NCBI RefSeq assembly: GCF_035989245.1
Contig: NZ_JAYMFF010000002.1
Location: 248,001-312,000, forward strand
Length of the DNA stretch: 64,000 bases
Direction of reading: 5' to 3'
Origin: Adlercreutzia wanghongyangiae
GTDB taxonomy: Bacteria; Actinomycetota; Coriobacteriia; Coriobacteriales; Eggerthellaceae
Shown: positions 49,788 through 58,793 of the stretch, in pieces
How the letters are laid out: each line of letters opens with the position of its first letter
Position numbering within the stretch: the first letter of the stretch is position 1
Translations under genes and position numbers: made by a program
The notes under the pieces: generated by a model
Seen by the model: only the letters and a program-made list of their open reading frames with translations
Databases searched by the model: none
What the model was told of the DNA's origin: nothing

Positions 49788-50153
49788 GCGCAACACCTCA
49801 TCTGCCTGGCCGGCCCTTCTCTCCGCGAGCCGGCTCGCTCGTTCTATGCTTGATGGAAACTGGCTTACTCTACCACCATCACTGGAAAGAAGACCCGTAT
49901 ATCGGCCAAGTCGTCGGCTTCCTGTAGGAACGGCGGCGGCTTTCCGAAACGAACAGAGGGGCGGATGGCGAGGTGTCCGGCTGAGACCGGGGGCATCGGG
50001 GAGGCGGGCCGCCACAACACCGCCACTCGTAATAATATGATGCCAGTTTCGCTACCTGTGAGAGTACGCGCTGAAAATCCCCTAGGATATGACTCACATA
50101 TTTTCAACGAGACGAAGCGACAGCCGCCGCTTCGCGAAGGGGTGTTTACCGCT
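49788..50153. other. 366-bp divergent promoter region
   Basis: Lies between the MFS-CBS and CNNM genes. A perfect 14-bp palindrome GCGAGCCGGCTCGC lies at 49825-49838, 38 bases before the MFS start, a possible operator. No gene is evident. Confidence 0.4.
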
Positions 50154-51464
50154 ATGCAAACCGCCGTTTGCCTGCTGCTAGTCGTGTTCTTCCTGCTGAT
50201 GAACGCGTTCTTCGTTATCGCCGAGTTCGCGCTGGTGCGCGTGCGCAAGAGCCAGATCGACATGGCCGTGGCCGAGAAGCGTCGCGGCGCTGAGGCTGCC
50301 CGCGACGTGACCACGCACATCAACGCCTACCTTTCCGCCTGCCAGCTGGGCATCACCCTGGCCTCGCTGGCCATCGGCTGGCTGGGCGAGCCGGCCGTGT
50401 CGGCCATTCTGGAAGCGCCGCTTCTGGCCTGGGGCTTCCCCGAGTCGGCCGTGTATCCCATCTGCGTGGCCGTGGGCTTCTTCATCGTCACCACGCTGCA
50501 TGTGGTGGTGGGCGAGCTTATCCCGAAATCCTTCGCCATTTTCGCCACCGAGAAGTACGCCCTGCATACCGCTGGCCCCCTGCGCGTGTTCTACCGCATC
50601 ACCTACCCCATCATGGTCATTTTCAACGGCATCACCAACGGCGTCATGCGCCTGTTCGGCCATGACCCGGCCGACGAGCACGAGGTGTACACCGGCGACG
50701 AGATCAAGCTGCTCATCGATGAGTCCACCGAGAGCGGCCTCATCGACCCGGAGCAGAACGAGTTCGTGGACAACATCTTCGACTTGGGCGACAAGGACGC
50801 CGAGGGCATCATGACCCCCCGCACCGACGTGATTTGCCTGGACACCGAGGACACGCTGGAGGAGAACCTGGAGCTCATCCGCCAGTACAAGTACTCCCGC
50901 TACCCCGTGTGCAACGGATCGAAGGACCATATCGTGGGCTTCGTGCACACCAAGGACCTGGTGGACATGCCGCTAGACACGCCGCTTTCCGAGTGGAACG
51001 TGCGCGAGCTGCCCGCGGTGCCCGAGAGCATTCCCATCGCGAAGCTGCTTGAGACCATGCAGGAGCGCTGCACGAAGATCTGCGTGGTGGTGGACGAGCA
51101 CGGCGGCACGGCCGGCATCGTCACCATGAGCGACATCATGGAGCAGATCGTGGGCCGCATCGACGACGAGTACGTGCACGACACCGACGACGACGTGGAA
51201 GAACTGCCCGACGGCACCTACCAGATCAACGGCACGCTGGCCATCAACGACCTGGTGGAGCTTTTGGGCTTCGAGCCCGAGGAGGCCGACGAGGTGGAAA
51301 CCGCCGGCGGCCTGCTGCTGAAGCTGTTCGACCGCATCCCCGCCGAGGGCGATGTGGCCGTGCTGGAGCACCGTGGCACCAAGGTGACCTTTACCGTGCT
51401 GACCATGGACCGCCTGCGCATCGACCGCATCTGCATGGCCATCGACCGCCCCGACGAGGAGTAG
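50154..51464 (+). CDS. CNNM/CorC family transporter-like protein (DUF21, CBS, CorC domain)
   Basis: A 436-residue membrane protein. Residues 1-180 are a DUF21/CNNM domain of three to four helices with FVIAEFALVRVRKSQI and ACQLGITLASLAIGWLGEP. A CBS pair follows (MTPRTDVICLDTEDTL; VVVDEHGGTAGIVTMSDIME), then the CorC_HlyC domain (GTYQINGTLAINDLVELLGF, ADEVETAGGLLLKLF). Members are implicated in Mg2+ or Co2+ export and are often annotated haemolysin-like; no haemolysis is implied. ATG 50154 is the first start before the helices; a weak GAAGGGG lies 12 bases upstream. A hairpin terminator follows. Confidence 0.9.
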   Translation: MQTAVCLLLVVFFLLMNAFFVIAEFALVRVRKSQIDMAVAEKRRGAEAARDVTTHINAYLSACQLGITLASLAIGWLGEPAVSAILEAPLLAWGFPESAVYPICVAVGFFIVTTLHVVVGELIPKSFAIFATEKYALHTAGPLRVFYRITYPIMVIFNGITNGVMRLFGHDPADEHEVYTGDEIKLLIDESTESGLIDPEQNEFVDNIFDLGDKDAEGIMTPRTDVICLDTEDTLEENLELIRQYKYSRYPVCNGSKDHIVGFVHTKDLVDMPLDTPLSEWNVRELPAVPESIPIAKLLETMQERCTKICVVVDEHGGTAGIVTMSDIMEQIVGRIDDEYVHDTDDDVEELPDGTYQINGTLAINDLVELLGFEPEEADEVETAGGLLLKLFDRIPAEGDVAVLEHRGTKVTFTVLTMDRLRIDRICMAIDRPDEE

Positions 51465-51490
51465 CGGGCGGCCCCGAGAGCTTCGTATCC

Positions 51491-51510
51491 GGGCGGTCTT
51501 CGGGCCGCCC
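51491..51510 (+). terminator. Terminator after the CNNM gene
   Basis: GGGCGGTC-TTCG-GGCCGCCC, an 8-bp stem with a stable UUCG loop and one G-U pair, then TTCGAC. It resembles the REP-like hairpins elsewhere in the window. Confidence 0.65.
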
Positions 51511-51581
51511 TTCGACCGAGCGACGGCCCCATGTATAATGTCCCCGTATGATCGAGGGCCACAACAAGAAGGGACATACCG

Positions 51582-52940
51582 TTGCAGCGCAATCACGGGC
51601 GGTGGCTCGGCAGAAATCTCCTGATAGCTGTGGCGGGCATCTCCGCCCTTCTGGCGGCCCAGTCATTTGAGGCGCCCTACGAGATTTCCTTGTATCTTCC
51701 CCTGGGACAAGGCAGCGTGCCGGCGACCATTGTAGACGTAGCCGTCGCCTCCCTCGTTTCTTGTGCTTTGATCATCGCAGGCAGCCGAGGGAGACGCGCG
51801 CTTGCGAGTGTTCCCCTCGCCATAACAAGCGCCTCGTGCTGCCTAATGGGCTTGGCCGTGCAAGGCACAGGAGAGCCCCTCTCCATTTTCGGACTCATCC
51901 TCATGTCTGCCGGGGGAACCGTTCTTCTTTTCTGCTGGCTGGCGGCAGTCTGCGCCCAGCGCGATATCGGCATTGTCGAACTGATGATAGAGGTCGAGGT
52001 GCTCGCATCGGCGGCGGCGATTCTCCCCTCGCTTCTGCCTGCGTCATGGTGCCAAGCCCTCGCCGGCATGAGCGTGGCAGCTTCTGCGGTGGCACTTTGC
52101 CTCATCCAGCGCCCCGCGCCTTCCTCATCGGAGGCCGAGCGGTCTTTTACCCTCGAGCCATCTTCGTTGGCGAAAATCCTCTGCAGCTTTTTTGTTATCG
52201 GACTGGTGGTAGGATCCTTGCAGTACTCGGTCTTCCTGCAGCAGGCAGAAGGCGAGATGTTCCCCTTCATCATTACCGCCATATCGCTCGCACTCGTGCT
52301 CTGGCTCTTTAACCGCGGGCGAGACTTCAATCTGTCGGTATGGACGAAAGTAGTTGCGACCCTTTCGCTGGCCGCTCTTATCTTAGTGCTGTTCTCATCG
52401 ACTCTCACCTACCTTGCCTACGTGTTGGCCGGCATCGCATACTCTCTTTTGGAATGCGGCGCCCTCTACATGGGATTGCTCCTGGGGCGGCTGTATCCTG
52501 GTACTCGTGTGAGAATCTTAGCCACTGCCTGGTGTGTGGGGACTTTAGGGTCCCTCCCCCTGCTGGCTTCCGCTTTTTTCGGACCCCACATCGCAAGCAG
52601 GGTCGCCATGCTCTTCATGGCCCTTCTTCTCGTCGTGGCATCCATTTGGATTCTGGAGGATCGAACCATGTCGCTGCTGTTGTCCGCAAGCGGCGGCGCG
52701 AAGCTCACCTCGCTCTCGGGTCGTCCCCTTGAATCATTCAGCGACAGCATGGGCCTGACTGCTCGCGAACGCGATGTGTTCAATCTCTATATCGTCGGAC
52801 GAAGCGCCCCCTACATTGCAGAGAAGCTCGTAATCAGCGAGAGCACGGTGAAATCTCACCTGCAGCACATCTACACCAAATGCGGCGTCCATTCGCGCCA
52901 AGAGCTTATCTCACTCGTTGAAACGACCTCGAAGGAATAA
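51582..52940 (+). CDS. LuxR-type regulator with polytopic membrane domain (2)
   Basis: A 452-residue protein. Residues 10-365 contain about twelve membrane helices, and the C-terminal ~65 are a GerE/LuxR helix-turn-helix (LTARERDVFNLYIVGRSAPY, AEKLVISESTVKSHLQHIY). Same architecture as the protein at 19826-21340. The start is probably TTG at 51582, with AAGAAGGGA seven bases upstream. The flavoprotein gene 136 bp downstream in the same direction is the likely target. An inverted TTGTCGTA / TACGACAA pair lies in the intervening gap. Confidence 0.88.
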   Translation: MQRNHGRWLGRNLLIAVAGISALLAAQSFEAPYEISLYLPLGQGSVPATIVDVAVASLVSCALIIAGSRGRRALASVPLAITSASCCLMGLAVQGTGEPLSIFGLILMSAGGTVLLFCWLAAVCAQRDIGIVELMIEVEVLASAAAILPSLLPASWCQALAGMSVAASAVALCLIQRPAPSSSEAERSFTLEPSSLAKILCSFFVIGLVVGSLQYSVFLQQAEGEMFPFIITAISLALVLWLFNRGRDFNLSVWTKVVATLSLAALILVLFSSTLTYLAYVLAGIAYSLLECGALYMGLLLGRLYPGTRVRILATAWCVGTLGSLPLLASAFFGPHIASRVAMLFMALLLVVASIWILEDRTMSLLLSASGGAKLTSLSGRPLESFSDSMGLTARERDVFNLYIVGRSAPYIAEKLVISESTVKSHLQHIYTKCGVHSRQELISLVETTSKE

Positions 52941-52958
52941 ACCACCTGGTCAGATGAT

Positions 52959-53064
52959 TGTCGTACTTTTCGTATAGGGTGCTTTTTCTTGTATTTCATA
53001 CGTTTCTCCTGTTTTGCACGACTTCCGAATGCGGTGATATAGGTGCCGTCCTGATATACGACAA
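52959..53064 (+). promoter_or_regulatory. Promoter region of flavoprotein C with inverted repeat
   Basis: TTGCAC (53014-53019) and TATAGG (53038-53043), spacer 18, with TG two bases before the latter. TTGTCGTA (52959-52966) is inverted at 53057-53064, beside the ribosome site; it may be a binding site for the upstream LuxR protein. Confidence 0.4.
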
Positions 53065-53076
53065 AAGGAGGGTACC

Positions 53077-54786
53077 GTGACGATGAAGGAGTTTGGGAAG
53101 AAGGGATCAATCAGCCGTCGAAGCTTTTTAGCAGCACTCGGCCTGGCAGGCGCCTCGGCCGCCGGCACCGGCCTCGTCGGTTGCGCCCCGAAGCAGCCGT
53201 CGGATAATCTCGATGACGAGAATACCGCCCTCGCTGACACTGGCACCCTGGTGGAAACCGACATCCCCGAGGACAAGATTATCGAGACGGTTGATTGCGA
53301 CGTGTGCGTGGTTGGCCTGGGCGTGGCGGGGGTAGGAGCCCTGCGTTCTGCCGCTGAAGGAGGACTCAAGGTAGTCGGCGTCGAGAAGGGCAGCAAGCCC
53401 AGTGCTCGCTCGAACATGTTCGCCGCCTTCGGCACCGAGAAGACGCGCTCCATCGGAATCGAGGACATCAGCCCCACCGAGGTGGCCAACGAGCTCATGA
53501 CGCAAATGTCGCATCGCGCAGACTATCGCATAACCACGAAGTGGCTGAAGAACTGCGGAGAGGCTTTCGAGTGGTACACCTCCGCATACGACGGACTCCT
53601 GTGGCTCGGCATGGAAGACGAGCTTCCCGAAGATCCTAGTCAGTTGTTCGTCTGCGCCGATACGCTCACGAGCGGCATCTATCGCTTCGGCATCGACCAC
53701 GAGCGCCTCTTTGCCGGATGCTGCTGCATCAGCGGAGGCGACGAGACCCATACGCCCGTTCTGCAGGCCAATGTCGATGCAGCCGTGGCCACCGGCAACG
53801 CGCAGGTGCAATTCTATTCGCCAGCCGTGAAGCTCGAGGCTGCTGACGGCCAGATAACCGCCGTGATCTGCCGCAATGATGAGGGCGAGGGCTACACGCG
53901 TTATCGTGTCTCCAAGGGCGTGGTGCTCGCCACGGGCGGCTATTCCCACAACGAGAAAATGCTGGGGCAGTATGCTCCGTGGATTCTGAAGAACCAGGAC
54001 AAATTCCTGTTCTCATACGAGGTGACGGATCACGACGGCAACCCCGCCGATACCGGCGACGGCCAGCAGATGGGCATGAACGTCGGCGGCCACCTGGACG
54101 TGGGACCCCATGCGGTAATGGCTCATATTCTCCAGTTCGGCCAGGAGTTCTTCCTGCAGGTCAACGAGCACGGCGAGCGCTTCACCAACGAAGACCTCAG
54201 CATGACCAATATCGCTAAGGTCATGCAGAACCAACCAGGCAGCAAGGTTTTCCAAATCATAGACAGCCACTGGCCCGAGCAGTACCCGATGCTCGAGATG
54301 GTCATGGAAAACATCCGCAGCTATGGCGACGGCGAGGGTTTTTCAGCTCAAGCCGATTCACTCGAAGAGCTCGCCTCTCAGCTGGAACTCAGCGCAGATG
54401 CCACCCAGAATTTAACCGCAGCGGTCGCGCGCTACAACGAGCTGTGCGAAAAAGGAGTCGATGAGGATTTCGGCAAGGCAGCAGAGAAGATGTTCCCCGT
54501 GGTCGATCCTCCCTTCTACGCGATCACCTACGATATGCTCAAGCACACGTCGGTGGAAGATGTGAGCTGCATGCGATTGCTCGTTACCATGGGCGGCCTC
54601 GTAACCGACGACAACGCTCGCGTGCTCAACGACGATTCGGAGCCCATTCCCGGCCTGTTTGCCGTTGGCAACGTGCAAGGCGGACGCTTCGTGGAGGACT
54701 ACCCCTTTACGTTGTCGGGAGCCAGCCATGCTGCTGCCCTCACTTACGGCTATTTGACCGGTAAGTATCTAGCCGAGCAAGTCTAA
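53077..54786 (+). CDS. Tat-exported FAD-dependent reductase (flavoprotein C)
   Basis: A 569-residue flavoprotein. SRRSFLAALG is the twin-arginine motif; the signal ends LVGCAP, a possible lipobox. The FAD-binding domain begins VCVVGLGVAGVGAL (Gly-x-Gly-x-x-Gly) and the segment equivalent to RGGS reads KPSARSNMFAAFG. The C-terminus has VTMGGLVTDDNARV and GGRFVEDYPFTLSGASHAAA, so neither the fumarate-reductase ANRLGGNA nor the YNF motif of proteins A and B is present. Substrate unknown. GTG 53077 is preceded by AAAAGGAGG at ideal spacing. It follows a membrane LuxR gene in the same direction. Confidence 0.85.
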   Translation: MTMKEFGKKGSISRRSFLAALGLAGASAAGTGLVGCAPKQPSDNLDDENTALADTGTLVETDIPEDKIIETVDCDVCVVGLGVAGVGALRSAAEGGLKVVGVEKGSKPSARSNMFAAFGTEKTRSIGIEDISPTEVANELMTQMSHRADYRITTKWLKNCGEAFEWYTSAYDGLLWLGMEDELPEDPSQLFVCADTLTSGIYRFGIDHERLFAGCCCISGGDETHTPVLQANVDAAVATGNAQVQFYSPAVKLEAADGQITAVICRNDEGEGYTRYRVSKGVVLATGGYSHNEKMLGQYAPWILKNQDKFLFSYEVTDHDGNPADTGDGQQMGMNVGGHLDVGPHAVMAHILQFGQEFFLQVNEHGERFTNEDLSMTNIAKVMQNQPGSKVFQIIDSHWPEQYPMLEMVMENIRSYGDGEGFSAQADSLEELASQLELSADATQNLTAAVARYNELCEKGVDEDFGKAAEKMFPVVDPPFYAITYDMLKHTSVEDVSCMRLLVTMGGLVTDDNARVLNDDSEPIPGLFAVGNVQGGRFVEDYPFTLSGASHAAALTYGYLTGKYLAEQV

Positions 54787-54816
54787 GCGATGCATACTCT
54801 ATTGCGATAAAACGAG

Positions 54817-54857
54817 TCCCGACGCGCGCAACTCCCTCCCCGTAGCGCGCGTCGGGA
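54817..54857 (+). terminator. Terminator after flavoprotein C
   Basis: A perfect 13-bp stem (TCCCGACGCGCGC / GCGCGCGTCGGGA) with a 15-base loop, then TTCTTGTGCTGT. It lies between convergent genes. Confidence 0.7.
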
Positions 54858-54885
54858 TTCTTGTGCTGTCTAAGTTGAGCAGCAG

Positions 54886-55680
54886 CTACTTAATTTTTTG
54901 GCCAATGAAGTGTTCGACATTGTGCCAGGTGATAGCTTCGAATTCTTCCTCAGTGAAGGGCATCGCCGCCAGCATGTTGTACTCGGTGGCAGGGTTCCAC
55001 ATGGGGAAGTCGCTGCCGAACATCACGCGTTCCACTCCGTAGGCGCGCGCAAGCTCCACCGCACGGCGCGGACCCAGGAACTCCAGCGCGCTCGACGTGT
55101 CCACGTAGCAGTTCTCGTCTTCCAAATACTCCAGCGCGTAGTCGAACACCGACCAGCCGCCGAAATGCGCCGCGTCCACCACCAGCTTGGGGAACGTGCG
55201 CAAAATTCTCTTCAGGCGCCGCGGATGCGAATAGTCGTAGCGGTAGTCGCCCGTGTGGATGACAATAGGCAAGCGTCCCTCGATAACCTCGTACAGCCGC
55301 ATGAGCCGCGGGTCGTCCATGTCCACCTTCTGCGTGTCGGGATGAATCTTCACGCCCTTCAAGCCCAGCTTGATAGCGCGGTCGATCTCGGCTTCGATAT
55401 CCTCGTAATCCTGGTGCATCGTGGCGAAGCCGATGAACTCGGGGTGCCGAGCGCACTGGTCGGCGATGAAGTCATTGATGGTCTCCACCTGACCTGGCGT
55501 TGTGGCCACCGAATGCACCAAATGGTGCGTGATGGGCGTTCCCTCGCATGCCGCCATGAGCGCGTCAGCCGAAGCCACGGGCGCGGCCATTTCCACGTGG
55601 TAGAAGTCGCCCACAGCATCGGAAGCCTTTGCGGCGATTTTCTCGGGGTAAATATGAGAATGGGCATCAATGACCGGCAT
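54886..55680 (-). CDS. Amidohydrolase-family TIM-barrel hydrolase (Amidohydro_2)
   Basis: A 264-residue metal-dependent hydrolase or decarboxylase. Metal and active-site motifs in order: DAHSHIYP (HxH), LGLKGVKIHPD, IVIHTGDY, VVDAAHFGG and MFGSDFPMWNP with the catalytic Asp. This is the aminocarboxymuconate-semialdehyde-decarboxylase-like clan. The substrate cannot be read from sequence. Start at ATG 55680, preceded by GAAGGA; an upstream in-frame ATG has no site. Not obviously linked to neighbours. Confidence 0.85.
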   Translation of the reverse strand: MPVIDAHSHIYPEKIAAKASDAVGDFYHVEMAAPVASADALMAACEGTPITHHLVHSVATTPGQVETINDFIADQCARHPEFIGFATMHQDYEDIEAEIDRAIKLGLKGVKIHPDTQKVDMDDPRLMRLYEVIEGRLPIVIHTGDYRYDYSHPRRLKRILRTFPKLVVDAAHFGGWSVFDYALEYLEDENCYVDTSSALEFLGPRRAVELARAYGVERVMFGSDFPMWNPATEYNMLAAMPFTEEEFEAITWHNVEHFIGQKIK

Positions 55681-55854
55681 GGGTGGTTCCTTCGACGCGA
55701 ACTTACGATTTTCCCTATTGTACGGAAGGCCGCGTTTCGAAAAAATGACCAACCCGCTCATTTTGTTGCCATAGCCAGCGAGCGGTGCAGCTTCGTGAGA
55801 CGAAGTTGCAACAAATTTTCCCGCAAAGCACGTCTACTGTTATGGAAAATCAAA

Positions 55855-55947
55855 TGGCGGAGGAGGAGGGATTCGAACCCTCGTCACCGGGGTTACCGGT
55901 GAAACGGTTTTCGAGACCGCCGCATTCAACCACTCTGCCACCCCTCC
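55855..55947 (-). tRNA. tRNA-Ser(CGA)
   Basis: Acceptor GGAGGGG pairs with CTCCTCC, followed by G and an encoded CCA. The T-arm is GAGGG-TTCGAAT-CCCTC. The anticodon loop CTCGAAA gives CGA, decoding UCG. A long variable arm (CACCGG..CCGGTG) confirms the serine type. Confidence 0.93.
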
Positions 55948-56060
55948 GCATGGGGTGAAACGCCGCCGAGGCGACTTTGATGCCGTCGAAACCGACATCG
56001 TTTCGCGCCGCGAATCGGGCGCTATAGAGAAGCGAGCCTTAACGGCTCGCGAATAAACTC

Positions 56061-56152
56061 TGGCGGAGAGGCGGGGATTTGAACCCCGGATACGCTTTTG
56101 GCGCATACACGATTTCCAATCGTGCTCCTTCGGCCAGCTCGGACACCTCTCC
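56061..56152 (-). tRNA. tRNA-Ser(GGA)
   Basis: Acceptor GGAGAGG pairs with CCTCTCC, then G and an encoded CCA. Anticodon stem CACGA/TCGTG with loop TTGGAAA gives anticodon GGA (UCC/UCU codons). A long variable arm (TATGCGC..GCGTAT) is present. It lies about 110 bp upstream of the other tRNA-Ser, probably on one transcript. Confidence 0.93.
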
Positions 56153-56305
56153 ACATAGCCACACCCCGCCGAAGCGAAGTGCCTAAAAATTATAGCGCAG
56201 CCGCCGCCCGCACTCAAGAAGTTTTTCCTGCGAGGGTGCTACAATACGAATACTTGCTCACCACTTCTTCAAACATCGCACCAGAAAACACTTGGGGGAG
56301 GATTT

Positions 56306-56887
56306 TTGCGCACCAGAGAGACCTTCATGGACGCTTTTAAGAAGATCGTCGCCGAAAAGCCCATCGATAAGGTTACCGTTGCTGAGCTTGTTCGTGAAAC
56401 GGGGCTCAGCCGTCAGGCTTTTTACAATCACTTTCTCGATAAGTACGATCTCTCTATTCAAATCTATGAGCAAAGCTTTGCGCCGGTAGCCCAAGGCCAC
56501 CGAGATCGCATTACCACATGGCTGGAATCGGGAATTCAGCACCTCGAGATTTACGCCGCCGACAAAGATTACTATCGCAACGTGCTGTCATCATACGATC
56601 GCTCGTCCTTGCGGTTTTATCTTAAAGATCGGATGTACCACGAGTTCCGGCACAAATGCGAGCTGCGCGGGGCGGTGTTCGATACTGAGGATAAAGTCTA
56701 TGCGCTCAAAATGGTCGTATTTGCCACCAATGAAATGACCTTTGAATGGGTTGAAAACGGGTGCCAGGAGCCAGCCGAGGTTATCGTGAAGCGGTTCGAT
56801 CTTTGCCGACCCATGATTCTCTCCCCCTATCTGGAAGACACAGATTCGGTTGCAAACCCTTGCACTGGCACCCCCCCCCGACACTGA
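56306..56887 (+). CDS. TetR/AcrR-family transcriptional regulator
   Basis: A 193-residue regulator. The N-terminal DNA-binding domain reads TFMDAFKKIVAEKPIDKVTV then ELVRETGLSRQAFYNHFLDK, a clear TetR helix-turn-helix. The C-terminal helical domain (about 60-180) would bind a ligand and dimerise. The start is probably TTG at 56306 because GGGGGAGG lies just upstream. It is convergent with flavoprotein D and may control it through the inverted repeat at 58607-58658, but this is inference. A run of nine C near the 3' end (56871-56879) could be slippery; a slip would change only the last few residues. Confidence 0.87.
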   Translation: MRTRETFMDAFKKIVAEKPIDKVTVAELVRETGLSRQAFYNHFLDKYDLSIQIYEQSFAPVAQGHRDRITTWLESGIQHLEIYAADKDYYRNVLSSYDRSSLRFYLKDRMYHEFRHKCELRGAVFDTEDKVYALKMVVFATNEMTFEWVENGCQEPAEVIVKRFDLCRPMILSPYLEDTDSVANPCTGTPPRH

Positions 56888-56889
56888 AA

Positions 56890-56925
56890 GTGGTGGTGAC
56901 CAGCTTTCCCGCCGGCCACCACCAC
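56890..56925. terminator. Bidirectional hairpin between TetR and flavoprotein D genes
   Basis: GTGGTGGTG (56890-56898) and CACCACCAC (56917-56925), with further pairing inside. Lies between two convergent stop codons. Confidence 0.5.
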
Positions 56926-56934
56926 GGGAGGGGA

Positions 56935-58542
56935 CTAGTAGTTAATGCCCAAGGCGCGCTTTGCCGCCACGCGACCCGTAAGTACCGCGCGACCAACGCC
57001 CATACCGCCGGCGCTCATCCGCTGCACCAGGCCTCCAAAGAAGTTGCCTGAGTTGTTGCCTGCCGCGTACAAGCCTTCGATAACATTGCCTTCGGTGTCC
57101 AGCACCTGCATATCGCCGTTAACCTCCAAACCGCCCAGAGGGGTCAGGCACACAGGCTGGCGTGCCAAAGCGTAGAACGGCGCCTGGGCGACGGGCTTCA
57201 GGCGACGCGCCTGCTTGCCGAAATCCTCGTCGTAACCCTTTTCGCACAGCTCGTTATAGCGTGTCACCGTGGCAACGAACGCATCGGCGGGCACACCCAT
57301 GGCCTCGGCCAGTTCTTCCAGCGTATCGCCCTGATAGATGTCACCCGCTTCAATGGCGGCGGGAACAATGGCTTCCCAGTCGCCGCGCATGAAGCCGCTC
57401 GTTCCCATCGACTTCACATCGGTTGCGTAATTCGCATCGAACACCTGGAAATGCATGCAATCGGGCTGGGCGACATCCTTGGCGTACAGCTGCTCGTAGG
57501 GACGATCCTCATTGCTGAAACGTTCGCCATTCTTGTTGACGCGCAGCCATGGCATGAGCGTGCCCGGATACTCGGGCACGTTGATACCCGGGTCGTAATG
57601 GATATTGCACGCATGAGGCCCCTGCTGCATGGCGGCACCAGCCCAGAAGCCAATCTTGTGGCCGTCGCCCGTATCGTAGGTATTGCTGTAGCCTGCAGGC
57701 AAGCCAATGGCATGGGGAAGGAACTCGTCGCGCATCTCGGGGTCGTTGCCATAGTCGCCAGCGGCCAGGATAATTCCCTTAGCGCCCTTGCAAAGCAGAT
57801 AACCGCCACCCTTCTGCTCGGCGATCACGCCCACAACCTTGCCCGACTCATCGCGCTGCAGCTGTACAGCCGGACTGTCGTAGCGAACATCCAACAAGCT
57901 CGCATCGGCGTTGTCTACCATGTATTGCATGAATCCAGGGAAGGTGTTGTGCGCTCCGTTGGCACCTCCCATCAGGTGAACAACAGGGAACCCGTGATTC
58001 CACTCATCGTCGGCCTCTACGGGAACATCTACGATTACCGGCCCCATGCCGTAGTCCTCGATCTTGGGAATCAGCCAATTTGCGACCTCGCCGCTGTAAT
58101 TCACCCAATTGCGCAGCACTTCAACTTTGGCTCGGTTCTCGGCGCCCAGTTCCAGGTCGTTCACCACTTCCCAGCCGTCCTGCTTCACACCTGCGGCCTC
58201 CTGAACTGTGGTGCCGTTGGCGGCCCACACGTCGCCATGGCAGAACACAGTAGAGCCCTTCTGCAGCAACACTACCGAAGCGCCGTCCTCAACAGCCGAC
58301 ACGGCAGCCACGCAGCCGGCGTTGCCCGCGCCGACGACCACCAGGTCGGCCTCTACCGTTTCCGTAATCTTGTCATCGGGAATGGGATCGGGGGCAGTGC
58401 GCCATCCCGATGCAGAAGAACCCGTATCAGCGGCCTTAACATCAGAGGATGCGGCGGGGGCACATCCAGCCAATCCCAAAAGAGCGGCGGCCCCTCCGGC
58501 AAATGCCGTACCCTTGATGAACGTTCTGCGATTCAAACTCAT
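56935..58542 (-). CDS. Tat-exported FAD-dependent reductase (flavoprotein D)
   Basis: A 535-residue flavoprotein. NRRTFIKG is the twin-arginine motif and the signal ends LAGCAP, again lipobox-like. The FAD motif is VVVGAGNAGCVAAVSAVEDG. The C-terminal substrate or flavin region has PLGGLEVNGDMQV and GGLVQRMSAGGMGVGRA; an Arg (VQRMS) stands near the position of the catalytic Arg of fumarate reductase but the surrounding motif differs. Substrate unknown. Start at ATG 58542 with AAGGAGG; upstream in-frame ATG lacks a site. The gene upstream on the same strand is the PrsA-like foldase, separated by a strong terminator. Confidence 0.86.
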   Translation of the reverse strand: MSLNRRTFIKGTAFAGGAAALLGLAGCAPAASSDVKAADTGSSASGWRTAPDPIPDDKITETVEADLVVVGAGNAGCVAAVSAVEDGASVVLLQKGSTVFCHGDVWAANGTTVQEAAGVKQDGWEVVNDLELGAENRAKVEVLRNWVNYSGEVANWLIPKIEDYGMGPVIVDVPVEADDEWNHGFPVVHLMGGANGAHNTFPGFMQYMVDNADASLLDVRYDSPAVQLQRDESGKVVGVIAEQKGGGYLLCKGAKGIILAAGDYGNDPEMRDEFLPHAIGLPAGYSNTYDTGDGHKIGFWAGAAMQQGPHACNIHYDPGINVPEYPGTLMPWLRVNKNGERFSNEDRPYEQLYAKDVAQPDCMHFQVFDANYATDVKSMGTSGFMRGDWEAIVPAAIEAGDIYQGDTLEELAEAMGVPADAFVATVTRYNELCEKGYDEDFGKQARRLKPVAQAPFYALARQPVCLTPLGGLEVNGDMQVLDTEGNVIEGLYAAGNNSGNFFGGLVQRMSAGGMGVGRAVLTGRVAAKRALGINY

Positions 58543-58606
58543 GAAAATCCTCCTTGCTCCTTCTCGCAACGGAGTAAAGATTCCCAAAAGTTCTCGAAGG
58601 GAACAA

Positions 58607-58658
58607 TTTACAAGTCACCGAAGATGTCTGCTTATTGACACATCGTTCGACTTGTAAA
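58607..58658 (-). promoter_or_regulatory. Inverted repeat upstream of flavoprotein D
   Basis: TTTACAAGTC (58607-58616) and its perfect inverse GACTTGTAAA (58649-58658) bracket 32 bases, 65 bp upstream of the start. A possible operator for the nearby TetR protein. Confidence 0.4.
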
Positions 58659-58735
58659 GACGATCACCGAAAGACAGCGACGTCCGTCCCATCTGCGCTT
58701 CAGCTTGAATCGTAAGTTGCAAACAGAAAATAAAA

Positions 58736-58758
58736 AAGCGCCCGCGGAACGGGCGCTT
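58736..58758 (-). terminator. Rho-independent terminator of the PrsA-like gene
   Basis: AAGCGCCCG-CGGAA-CGGGCGCTT; on the minus strand TTTTTTATTTTC follows. Strong by both stem and T-run. Confidence 0.88.
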
Positions 58759-58793
58759 GGGGGTTGTTCTGAGGAAGGAGGTTGCGCGCGAGG

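Noticed and set aside
50154..51464. Haemolysin
   Set aside because: Despite the common family label, the domains are CNNM/CBS/CorC, pointing to divalent metal transport.
55855..56152. Integration site of a mobile element at the tRNA-Ser genes
   Set aside because: No integrase gene or duplicated tRNA 3' end was found nearby; both tRNAs are intact.
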